Below, one piece after another: positions 1-5,319 of a DNA stretch of 5,319 nucleotides (position 1 is its first letter; every line of letters begins with the position of its first letter). The notes under the pieces were generated by a model. It saw nothing but the letters and a program-made list of their open reading frames with translations, did not search any database and was not told the DNA's origin. Made by a program: the position numbers and the translations under genes. The stretch is from JAJYTL01 sp046705265 (GTDB lineage Bacteria; Pseudomonadota; Alphaproteobacteria; Ferrovibrionales; Ferrovibrionaceae), in the NCBI GenBank assembly GCA_046705265.1, contig JBJKQL010000102.1:1-5319 (forward strand), in the 5' to 3' direction.

Positions 1-69
1 CTCAACCGCCCGAATCCTGATCGCTTCCAGCGTCTTGTGATCCAGCTTGCGCGCGTCTTGCCTCGCCAT
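1..69 (-). CDS. IS630-family transposase, N-terminal fragment (runs off window)
   Basis: Twenty-three codons are visible, read from the ATG at 69-67 toward the window's left edge; they begin MARQDARKLDHKTLEAIRIR. This matches from memory the opening of IS630-type transposases common in rhizobia, where it leads into an N-terminal helix-turn-helix that binds the element's inverted repeats. The DDE catalytic part lies outside the window, so intactness cannot be judged. There is no Shine-Dalgarno match before the ATG, and the best promoter (76-104) would start transcription almost at the ATG, so translation may be leaderless. The element's outer end must lie between about 70 and 156. IS630 elements insert at TA, but with only one end visible the terminal repeat cannot be defined. 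The call rests on recognition of a short segment. Confidence 0.72.
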   Translation of the reverse strand, partial: MARQDARKLDHKTLEAIRIRAVE

Positions 70-75
70 CCAATC

Positions 76-104
76 ACTATACACTAATTCAAACACAATG
101 TGAA
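76..104 (-). promoter_or_regulatory. Putative sigma70 promoter of the IS630 transposase
   Basis: Read on the minus strand, a -35 box TTCACA (99-104, 5 of 6 to consensus) is followed by exactly 17 bp and a -10 box TATAGT (76-81, 5 of 6). The -10 box ends only 6 bp before the transposase ATG, so the predicted transcription start coincides with the start codon. It is seen in sequence only; activity is inferred. Confidence 0.5.
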
Positions 105-156
105 GATACTTATGAACTGATTAGTAAACGTCGGATCAGCCGCAGCGCGTGCCGCG

Positions 157-312
157 TTACGGCTTTGCCATTTTGCGGGGTTCTTCAACGATCTCCGGAT
201 TGGCAGGGATCGAGACGTCGCCCGCAACCTGGTTCGACGAGATCGCGGCGAAGACGCGTCGTATGATCTTGCCCGAGCCCATCTTAGGCATATAGAACAC
301 GATCCACCGGAA
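157..312 (-). pseudogene. C-terminal remnant of an AMP-forming acyl-CoA synthetase
   Basis: About 50 codons remain, ending at the TAA at 159-157. They include FRWIVFYMPKMGSGKIIRR and then an AAIS...GDVS...ANPEIVEE stretch. This is the C-terminal signature of the acetyl/propionyl-CoA synthetase superfamily, whose usual form is PKTRSGKIxRR followed by a GD(L/V)STL-NPxxVEE tail. The lysine of GSGK (codon 270-268) matches the conserved lysine that catalyses acyl-adenylate formation. An intact enzyme has roughly 500-650 residues, so more than 90% is missing, including the AMP-binding core. Upstream of 312 the frame stays open to 459, but that part does not resemble the family and is antisense to the chrA remnant. 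The stop may be the native one. The natural acyl substrate cannot be told from this tail. It is almost certainly non-functional. Confidence 0.68.
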
Positions 313-337
313 TTTTCCATCAATCATAAGACTTCGC

Positions 338-727
338 CTGGGGCAGATGGCACCTGGCCCAAAGATGACGACGGTGATGTTGATGGGATACCGGATAGCC
401 GGCGGGGTCGGAGCGATCGCCGTCGGATTTGCCTTCTTTCCACCGGACTGCGTACTCACCCTGGCCGCCGTCCGGCTCGCGAAGCGTTTCGAAGAGTCAC
501 CAGGGCAGGCGACGATACAGAAAGCGATGGCGCCAGTGGTAACCGGATTGATGGCGTCAGGAATCTATACAATCGCGCGGCTATCAATCCGCGGCGGCAC
601 CGGTCTCTTGATAGCACTTGCGGTCTTCCGCCTGTTGCTCTGGCACGATATCGATCCGGCCATGTTGGTGGCTATCGGTAGTATTGTTTACTTGGTTGGG
701 CCGCACGTCATTTCATTTTCCCGCTGA
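338..727 (+). pseudogene. Chromate transporter (CHR domain) remnant, 5'-truncated
   Basis: The reading frame resembles a CHR domain from LGQMAPGPKMTTVMLMGYR onward: the LGQxxPGP motif, GYRIAGGVGA, an FFPP turn, a polar RFEESPGQATIQKAMAP loop, then hydrophobic segments to the stop at 725-727. ChrA proteins are inner-membrane carriers that export chromate or related anions. Single-domain members are usually 180-200 residues, with about 50-60 before the GQxxPGP motif. Those residues are absent, because the sequence just upstream belongs to an unrelated gene tail on the other strand. A 126-residue product could start at the ATG at 347, but no good ribosome binding site precedes it and it would lack the first membrane segment(s). 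There is no internal frameshift or stop, so truncation is fairly recent or the frame is kept by chance. A functional short membrane protein is less likely. Confidence 0.66.
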
Positions 728-1050
728 GGCGCTCATCCCCCCTTCGAAATTTCGCACCCACAGCACCTGCACGTCGATCACCATGACAATACTGAATTAA
801 GCCCTTGCGCAAGAACGCGCGGGTATAGCCTTCATCACTCTATCAACATATTCGACAGGATCATCACACAAGCCGCATACTGGCGGTACCCCTTGACCTA
901 CGGAGATCATTCCACTTCCAATGGCGAATCTAACGCTTTCTAGGAAAACATAGGCGGACGGCGCCGCCTCAGGACGCACGGCGTTCGAGCAACGATAGAG
1001 ACATCACCCATGCGCACCAGAGACACAGTGTCAAGGCATTATGCCGTGAT
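728..1050. other. Gap without a recognisable gene
   Basis: No coding region here can be assigned. A 60-codon open frame on the minus strand (979-797) has no family resemblance that I recognise and no convincing start signal. A small 6-bp hairpin lies at 952-969 (AGGCGG/CCGCCT). The far right end should contain the cupin promoter. A possible extended -10 (TG at 1052-1053, TATCAT at 1055-1060) lies just past this gap, but it has no good -35 box. Confidence 0.5.
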
Positions 1051-1066
1051 TTGTTATCATGCGCGG

Positions 1067-1074
1067 AAAGGAGG
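1067..1074 (+). promoter_or_regulatory. Ribosome binding site of the cupin gene
   Basis: AAAGGAGG is a near-perfect Shine-Dalgarno sequence ending 6 bp before the ATG at 1081. It decides the start in favour of 1081 over the in-frame TTG at 1051, which has nothing comparable and would place this element inside the coding region. Confidence 0.85.
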
Positions 1075-1080
1075 CATAAG

Positions 1081-1635
1081 ATGACCGAAACACTTAAGAG
1101 AGAAGGACTTTCGCGTGCCGAAATGCTGAGGCGCGTCGCGCGCTTCCGAGACCTGAAAGGCTCCGATGGCGGGCTTCCGGACAGTCGCATGCCGGGAAGT
1201 GAACGCATCCTATACAACGTTATAGGCTTTCAGCCCCCTCCAGACGGTGGCGGAGCGGTGACGTCGCCGGTGGGCGATGAAGCGGCGCGTCTGGCGGCGA
1301 TCAAGATCTCAGAGGGTTTCAATCTTGGCTACTGCCGCGCGTTGCCCGGCCACGGCCCGATGATGCACAATCACGACACAAACGAGACGTTCATCGCCAT
1401 AACGGGACGCTGGCGTTGCAGTTGGGAGAATGAACGTGGGGCGGTAGAACATGTCGATCTGGATCCGCTCGATGTCTGCTCGTTTCCACCTGGCGTCGCC
1501 CGCCGCTTTGAGAATGTGACGGCAGGCGATCCTGCAAACGAGGCCATTCTGATGTTCGTCATCGCAGGCGACGCGCCAAAGGCTGAGTTCACCGATGAAT
1601 CGATGGCAGAGTTGCAGCGCGCGGGTGTGCTTTAG
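1081..1635 (+). CDS. Single-domain cupin protein
   Basis: A 184-residue protein, predicted soluble with no signal peptide or membrane segment. The N-terminal ~35 residues are charged and helical in character. The barrel carries cupin motif 1 at about residues 90-109 (His96, His98, Glu102, Gly109 in the spacing HxHx3Ex6G) and motif 2 at about 131-145 (PPG then FEN). In motif 2 the usual metal-ligand histidine is replaced by Arg141 (PxGxxR instead of PxGxxH), so the classical 3-His/1-Glu site is incomplete. The C-terminus ends in a short helix. Cupins range from dioxygenases and isomerases to non-catalytic ligand-binding proteins, and this sequence does not decide among them. It is not the two-domain oxalate decarboxylase, despite oxc lying nearby. 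It stands alone in its direction, with debris upstream and a stem-loop at 1642-1684 downstream. The start is fixed by AAAGGAGG at 1067-1074. Confidence 0.85.
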   Translation: MTETLKREGLSRAEMLRRVARFRDLKGSDGGLPDSRMPGSERILYNVIGFQPPPDGGGAVTSPVGDEAARLAAIKISEGFNLGYCRALPGHGPMMHNHDTNETFIAITGRWRCSWENERGAVEHVDLDPLDVCSFPPGVARRFENVTAGDPANEAILMFVIAGDAPKAEFTDESMAELQRAGVL

Positions 1636-1641
1636 GTCGGT

Positions 1642-1684
1642 TCAATTGGGCCCTGATACGTCAGCGCCGCTCTGGGCCAATTGA
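1642..1684. terminator. Stem-loop after the cupin gene, possible terminator
   Basis: TCAATTGGGCCC (1642-1653) pairs with TGGGCCAATTGA (1673-1684) to give 11 base pairs with one bulged G (1650), around a 19-base loop. It starts 6 bp after the cupin stop, where a terminator is expected. No run of T follows on either strand, so it is not a classical intrinsic terminator. It may instead protect the mRNA 3' end or be a protein-binding inverted repeat. Confidence 0.4.
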
Positions 1685-1954
1685 CTGGTAACGGAGCAGG
1701 GCAAAAGAAGTGATAACCGCGAACCGAGCGACTTGATGTCATTCCGCCTACGACCGAGTAGCGCTCGTCCACGCCCCCCTTCCCTGCCGCCGCGCCGGGC
1801 AGACGTCCCAGCCCGCGGCACGGCAACGATAATGGGCATGCAGTTACAAAAGGCTGCGCCCGAGCGGGGCGAACTCAAAGAAGCAAGTCCCGCCCCGAAC
1901 AAACTCGGCAAGCCTGATACCTTTAGCTAAGATTCGCGTTACTTGTCGTCAACC
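1685..1954. other. Non-coding stretch between convergent genes
   Basis: Together with the preceding stem-loop, this is about 320 bp between the stop of the cupin (1635) and the stop of the leftward fusion gene (1955). The short open frames here are rich in Pro/Arg or Ser/Arg and look like chance frames of GC-rich DNA. A GC-rich inverted repeat, CGGGGCG (1865-1871) and CGCCCCG (1891-1897) with a 19-base loop, lies about 60 bp beyond the fusion gene's stop. It could contribute to ending that transcript, but it lacks a T run. Confidence 0.45.
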
Positions 1955-3796
1955 TCATGCCGCTTCGGCACCGTCGGCCGTCACTTTGTCCACCTTCACG
2001 GCTGCGCCCTCCATCAGCATCACCTTGTTCAAGAGCTTGACCAAGGCATAGACCGACTCGATTGCCGGCGCCGAGGTATCCGTGACTCGCGCCATTTCAA
2101 GGATCGAGCCGATCAGCGCCTCCGTCTCGAGGGCACGCCCGGCCTCGACGTCCTGCAGCATCGAAGTCTTGTGCGCACCGACGCTCTCGGCGCCGGCAAT
2201 ACGCTTGTCAATCGAAACCCTGAAGGTAACGCCGAGTTTCCGGGCGATCGTCTCGGCCTCTTCCATCATTCTCGCAGCCAGATGTCGCGTCTCGGGAAAA
2301 CGGCAAATTTCGACCAATGTCGCATGCGTGAGCGCACTGATCGGGTTGAATGATAGATTGCCCCACGCCTTGAGCCAAATCTCAGACCGAATATCCTTTA
2401 GAACCCGAGACTTAAGACCCGCCTTGATCAGAACGTCGTGCAAGAGCTTCACTCGGTCGGTGTCCCTGCCGTCGAGTTCGCCGATGGGAAAGCGGTCGCC
2501 TTCGACGTGGTGAATCACGCCCGGAGCAGTCACAGCGGCCGCCGGATAGACGACGCAACCGACAAGCCGGTTCGCATCAATCTTTTTCGACAGGATCCCA
2601 GTCGGATCCAAGCTTTCGAGCCGCCGGTTATCGTATTTGCCGCCGAGTCGCTGAAAGTACCACCACGGCAGACCGTTCTGTACAGTCATAATGACGGTGT
2701 CGGTGTCAAGAAGCTTGTCGATGTCCCTTGCCGCATTGTCGAGGTGATGCGCCTTGACTGCCAGGATAACGAGGTCCTGTTTTCCGGCATCAGCCACCTT
2801 GTCCACGGCCTTCACGGTCGCGGTCGCGACCTTGCCCCCCTGCCATTCGAGCTTAAGCCCGTTCGCCTTGATCGCGGCCAGATGGGCCCCCAGGTCGATT
2901 ACCGTGACGGCGTTGCCGGCGAGAGCGAGCTTGGCCGCGATCAGGCCGCCAATCGCGCCGGCCCCGACGACACAGATCCGAATCGGTTTTGGCGGCTCCT
3001 TCAGCAGATAGGGGCTCGGCACTACTTGGTCGAAGGGATTGCGCAAAGCCCCGACGCCATCAATGATCACGTCGATGATGTTGTGGGCCTCGGGCATCGG
3101 CCTAACGCCAAGCGAGGTGCCGCACGAAATGATATCTCCGGGCATAAGCGTCATGTCACGCGAGATCATCGCGACGAGCTTCGCCGGTGGAAAGAACATA
3201 TCCGCAACTGGATAATTCTGCACCTCCTTATTGTTGAGGATGGTGCGGATGACAAGCTTCATCGGATCGACGTCCGTCGTGATTACGGGGCCAAAGGGCC
3301 CAAAGGTGTCGAAGCTCTTGGCTCGGACCCACTGATCGAAGGTTGCGTCCTTCTTCAGCAGATCAACGGCAGTAACGTCGTTGACGCAGGTATAGCCGAA
3401 GATATAACCGGGAGCCTCATCCTCGCTCACCATCGCGCATTTCTTGCCGATAACGACGCCGAGCTCACCTTCGTAGACGATGCGGCCGGTATAAGACTTC
3501 GGACGTTCGATGGGTGTGCCGGGGGCACAAAACGCGTTATTGCCCTTGAGGAAATAGAGCGGCTCCTCAGGTTCCGAGAAATTATTTTTAGCGGCGAGCT
3601 CGTGAAAGTTGTTCCATAGACAGACCATTTTCGACGGCTCGCACGGTGCCAGCACGCGCACCTCGCCGAGCCCTGCGGTTTCCCCCGTAGGCTGAGGCGC
3701 GGCGAACATGTCGCCGTCGTAGATTGATATTACGTCCCCCTGGAGCGTGCCAAAGCCGACATGGCCTTGACGTTCAAAGCGAATCCATTGGGTCAT
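1955..3796 (-). CDS. Fusion enzyme: FAH-family hydrolase + ketopantoate-reductase-like domain
   Basis: A 613-residue cytoplasmic two-domain protein. Residues ~1-256 form a complete FAH-family domain (acylpyruvase/oxaloacetate decarboxylase-type fold). Its markers are YFLKGNNAFCAPGTPI (81-96), metal ligands Glu109 and Glu111 in YEGEL, Asp140 in VND, AKSFDTFGPFGP (159-170), GDIISCGTSLG (220-230) and the closing LRNPF. The Glu111-Asp140 spacing of 29 matches FAHD1 as I recall it. Residues ~270-600 form a PanE/ApbA reductase: Rossmann GAGAIGG (278-284), VKA with Lys348, TVQNG with Asn374, catalytic Lys476 in IWLKAWGNLSFNP with Asn480 and Asn484, and SMLQD...Glu557. Key residues of both halves are present, so both could be active. 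The linker (257-270) is short and Pro-rich. Residues 301-302 are Asp-Leu, where NADPH enzymes tend to have Arg, hinting at NADH use. FAH members cleave C-C bonds in acylpyruvate-like compounds; PanE-type domains reduce 2-oxo acids. The real substrate is unknown. It is divergent from oxc, suggesting co-regulation. Confidence 0.9.
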   Translation of the reverse strand: MTQWIRFERQGHVGFGTLQGDVISIYDGDMFAAPQPTGETAGLGEVRVLAPCEPSKMVCLWNNFHELAAKNNFSEPEEPLYFLKGNNAFCAPGTPIERPKSYTGRIVYEGELGVVIGKKCAMVSEDEAPGYIFGYTCVNDVTAVDLLKKDATFDQWVRAKSFDTFGPFGPVITTDVDPMKLVIRTILNNKEVQNYPVADMFFPPAKLVAMISRDMTLMPGDIISCGTSLGVRPMPEAHNIIDVIIDGVGALRNPFDQVVPSPYLLKEPPKPIRICVVGAGAIGGLIAAKLALAGNAVTVIDLGAHLAAIKANGLKLEWQGGKVATATVKAVDKVADAGKQDLVILAVKAHHLDNAARDIDKLLDTDTVIMTVQNGLPWWYFQRLGGKYDNRRLESLDPTGILSKKIDANRLVGCVVYPAAAVTAPGVIHHVEGDRFPIGELDGRDTDRVKLLHDVLIKAGLKSRVLKDIRSEIWLKAWGNLSFNPISALTHATLVEICRFPETRHLAARMMEEAETIARKLGVTFRVSIDKRIAGAESVGAHKTSMLQDVEAGRALETEALIGSILEMARVTDTSAPAIESVYALVKLLNKVMLMEGAAVKVDKVTADGAEAA

Positions 3797-3802
3797 GGCT
3801 TT

Positions 3803-3808
3803 CCTCCC
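3803..3808 (-). promoter_or_regulatory. Ribosome binding site of the fusion gene
   Basis: Read on the minus strand, GGGAGG lies 6 bp before the ATG at 3796-3794. This is good Shine-Dalgarno spacing and supports the longest start as the true one. Just upstream lies a 6-bp inverted repeat (AACCGG 3810-3815, CCGGTT 3822-3827), which could fold in the leader or bind a protein. Confidence 0.75.
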
Positions 3809-3904
3809 AAACCGGCCACCACCGGTTCACCTGACTGCTTTCCATAGGTAGCGCCTTTCCTGGGTCACGGACACGATACTTCGACCTTATCGGCCGCATC
3901 CACC

Positions 3905-3922
3905 CTAGGACCGACCTTAGCA
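3905..3922 (+). repeat. Left arm of imperfect inverted repeat, candidate operator
   Basis: CTAGG, then AC, then CGACCTTAGCA. The same sequence without the AC occurs in reverse orientation at 4079-4094. The 8-bp core CGACCTTA also occurs at 3882-3889 in the same orientation, starting exactly 30 bp earlier (about three helical turns). This arm lies about 110-130 bp upstream of the fusion gene's start, a plausible place for regulator binding. Confidence 0.5.
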
Positions 3923-4078
3923 CCCGGCAGGTATATGGGCCACACTCCCGAGCTCAAAGGCGGCTCCTGGCTTCCGCGAGGCACGAAGTTGGCACCCAGA
4001 TCGGCCCCTTTCCTCGCGACCGCCGTTTCGGCACGAAACTTTTACTTAATTTCCGGACAATACAAGCCTTGAACAGGA

Positions 4079-4094
4079 TGCTAAGGTCGCCTAG
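4079..4094 (-). repeat. Right arm of imperfect inverted repeat, candidate operator
   Basis: TGCTAAGGTCG followed by CCTAG, the reverse complement of the left arm apart from a 2-bp gap. It lies about 100 bp upstream of the oxc start. The arms lie about 170 bp apart centre to centre, so a DNA loop or two independent operators for the divergent genes is possible. Ends of a ~190-bp miniature inverted-repeat element are the main alternative. Confidence 0.5.
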
Positions 4095-4191
4095 CCTGCT
4101 CAGCTGGTGATGCCTGCTATCTGGCGAGAAAATTTCAACACAGGGCGGGACATCTCCTTTCCCTGACTACACTTTTCGAATGGTGAAAGAC

Positions 4192-5319
4192 ATGACCGCT
4201 CCGGAAATGACGGACGGCTTCCACCTGGTGGTGGATGCTCTCAAATTGAACGGGATTGACACAATCTATGGGGTTGCTGGTATCCCAATTACCGACTTGT
4301 TGCGTTTGGCGCAGAGTGAAGGGCTCCGATATATCGGCTTTCGGCACGAACAGTCGGCTGGCAACGCCGCCGCGATCGCCGGCTTTTTGACGCAGAAGCC
4401 GGGCATTTGCTTCACGGTTTCGGCCCCAGGCTTCCTTAATGGAATGGTCGCCTTGGCCAATGCCACGACCAACTGTTTCCCGATGGTCTTGATCAGCGGG
4501 TCGAGCGACCGGGCAATCGTGGATCTCGAGCAGGGGGACTACGAAGAACTCGACCAGATGAACGCCGCCAAACCCTACGCCAAGGCGGCCTACCGCGTGA
4601 ACCGGCCACAAGATATCGGCATTGGCATCGCGCGGGCGATACGAGCCGCCGTTTCCGGGCGGCCAGGGGGCGTCTATCTCGACCTCACGGCTGAGGTTCT
4701 GGGCGCAGGCCTCGATATCGAGTCGGCCAAGAAATCGCTGGTTAAAGTCATCGACCCCGCGCCGCGCCAGGTGCCGGCACCCGAGTCGATCACGCGCGCC
4801 ATTGACCTTTTGGCAACAGCGCAGCGACCTCTTGTCATCCTCGGCAAGGGCGCCGCTTATGCGCGGGCGGACGATGAGATACGCACCTTTATCGAATCGA
4901 CCCAAATGCCGTTTCTCCCCATGTCAATGGCAAAGGGTCTTCTGCCCGACGTCCATCCACAATCGGCCGCCGCCGCTCGCTCCTACGCGATCGGCCAAGC
5001 TGACGTGGTCATGCTGGTTGGAGCACGCCTGAACTGGCTCCTCTCGCACGGTAGAGCCCCGCTTTGGTCGGAGAACACACGATTTGTGCAGGTTGACATC
5101 TCGGCGACCGAAATGGACAGCAACCGGGCCATTGCCGCGCCGGTCGTTGGCGATATCAAGTCGGTGCTTGCTGCCTTCAACGCCGCGTTGAAGCCGGGAC
5201 GAATCAAGCCGAGTGCCGCGTGGCTGACCGAGATCGCCGAGCGTAAGCAAAAGAACGTGGAGCGGATGGCTGCACGCCTCAACGCCGATCCGAGCCCGAT
5301 GAACTTCTCCAGTGCGTTG
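4192..5319 (+). CDS. oxc: Oxalyl-CoA decarboxylase, N-terminal two thirds (runs off window)
   Basis: Thiamine-diphosphate enzyme that decarboxylates oxalyl-CoA to formyl-CoA and CO2, the committed step of oxalate breakdown, normally paired with formyl-CoA transferase (frc). The 376 visible codons align with the Oxalobacter formigenes enzyme (about 568 residues) along their length, as I recall it: TDGFH near the start, YGVAGIPITDL (26-36), RHEQ with the cofactor-activating Glu53, TVSAPGFLNG (75-84), GSSDR, DLEQGDYEELDQM (111-123) with Tyr117 and Glu118 of the active site, GRPGGVYLDL, LGKGAAYA, MAKGLLPDVHPQSAA, GARLNW and APVVGDIKS. The GDGS-type cofactor-binding C-terminal domain lies beyond the edge. 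The start at 4192 is preferred for its GGTGA at 4182-4186; the in-frame ATG at 4180 (adding MVKD) is the alternative. No frameshift is seen. It is divergent from the FAH-reductase fusion. Confidence 0.95.
   Translation, partial: MTAPEMTDGFHLVVDALKLNGIDTIYGVAGIPITDLLRLAQSEGLRYIGFRHEQSAGNAAAIAGFLTQKPGICFTVSAPGFLNGMVALANATTNCFPMVLISGSSDRAIVDLEQGDYEELDQMNAAKPYAKAAYRVNRPQDIGIGIARAIRAAVSGRPGGVYLDLTAEVLGAGLDIESAKKSLVKVIDPAPRQVPAPESITRAIDLLATAQRPLVILGKGAAYARADDEIRTFIESTQMPFLPMSMAKGLLPDVHPQSAAAARSYAIGQADVVMLVGARLNWLLSHGRAPLWSENTRFVQVDISATEMDSNRAIAAPVVGDIKSVLAAFNAALKPGRIKPSAAWLTEIAERKQKNVERMAARLNADPSPMNFSSAL

Larger units (their letters stand above)
3797..4191. other. Divergent intergenic region between the fusion gene and oxc
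   Basis: About 395 bp with no gene. It must hold the start signals of both neighbours. I see no strong sigma70 promoter in either direction: the best plus-strand hint is TTGAAC at 4069-4074, with a poor -10 at the right distance. The region is rich in short repeats: the 11-bp inverted pair at 3912-3922/4079-4089, a further 8-bp core copy at 3882-3889, a direct pair GGCACGAA (3980-3987 and 4030-4037), and CCTTTCCT twice (3854-3861 and 4007-4014). Weak promoters plus repeats suggest activator-dependent expression, by inference. Confidence 0.55.

Noticed and set aside
797..979. 60-codon minus-strand open frame (ends DDPVEYVDRVMKAIPARSCARA)
   Set aside because: It has a protein-like look in part, but I recognise no family, there is no good start signal, and the length is easily reached by chance in GC-rich DNA.
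1051..1080. TTG at 1051 as the cupin start
   Set aside because: A very good Shine-Dalgarno sequence at 1067-1074 serves the ATG at 1081, and the extra ten residues do not look like a cupin N-terminus.
1642..1911. Overlapping short open frames in both directions after the cupin
   Set aside because: Low-complexity Arg/Pro/Ser composition, no ribosome binding site, no family resemblance.
2438..3619. 393-codon plus-strand open frame opposite the fusion gene
   Set aside because: It is an antisense shadow of the strongly supported FAH-reductase gene; its translation resembles no family.
3980..4037. Direct repeat GGCACGAA, copies 50 bp apart
   Set aside because: A single pair of identical 8-mers in a region this size is expected by chance, unlike the longer inverted repeat.
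3989..4044. Two sigma54-like -24 elements (TTGGCAC at 3989-3995, CGGCACG at 4029-4035)
   Set aside because: Neither has the GC dinucleotide at the required -12 position, so the essential half of the promoter is missing.
4135..4905. 256-codon minus-strand open frame opposite oxc
   Set aside because: It is antisense to the clear oxc coding frame, with no recognisable domain.
1..5319. CRISPR arrays, tRNA or rRNA genes, phage or toxin-antitoxin systems
   Set aside because: I found no regularly spaced repeats, tRNA-like cloverleaf, rRNA sequence or recognisable defence protein.

Overview
The window looks like accessory or island-type DNA from a GC-rich proteobacterium, most likely an alphaproteobacterium of the Bradyrhizobium/Rhizobiales kind. 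The basis is the overall codon style, an IS630-type transposase start resembling rhizobial copies, and an oxalyl-CoA decarboxylase close to the Oxalobacter protein. The genus is inferred, not shown.

Left third (1-1050): mobile-element and gene debris. The first 69 bases are the N-terminal 23 codons of an IS630-family transposase reading leftward off the window, with a good promoter directly upstream. Next to it are two truncated gene remnants on opposite strands. The first is the last ~50 codons of an AMP-forming acyl-CoA synthetase (minus strand, 157-312, keeping the catalytic-lysine motif). The second is the rear two thirds of a chromate-transporter (ChrA/CHR) domain (plus strand, 338-727, lacking its N-terminus). 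They meet within about 25 bp, so this is a rearrangement scar. The stretch 728-1050 holds no gene I can name.

Middle (1051-1954): an intact 184-residue single-domain cupin with a textbook ribosome binding site, followed by an 11-bp stem-loop and about 300 bp with no convincing gene.

Right half (1955-5319): a divergent pair. Reading left is a 613-residue two-domain enzyme that joins a complete fumarylacetoacetate-hydrolase (FAH) family domain to a complete ketopantoate-reductase (PanE/ApbA) type domain. Reading right is oxalyl-CoA decarboxylase (oxc), 376 codons of which lie in the window before it runs off the edge. The ~395-bp region between them carries an imperfect inverted repeat (11 bp identical plus a matching CTAGG block) and a third, shorter copy of its core. 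These are candidate binding sites for a regulator of both genes. A coherent reading is a small catabolic module for 2-oxo acids and/or oxalate: Oxc converts oxalyl-CoA to formyl-CoA and CO2, and the fusion protein would cleave and/or reduce an acylpyruvate- or 2-oxoacid-like compound. The substrate of the fusion cannot be read from sequence. The most unusual items are the FAH-reductase fusion, a possible relic ribosome binding site at its domain junction, and the shared intergenic repeat.
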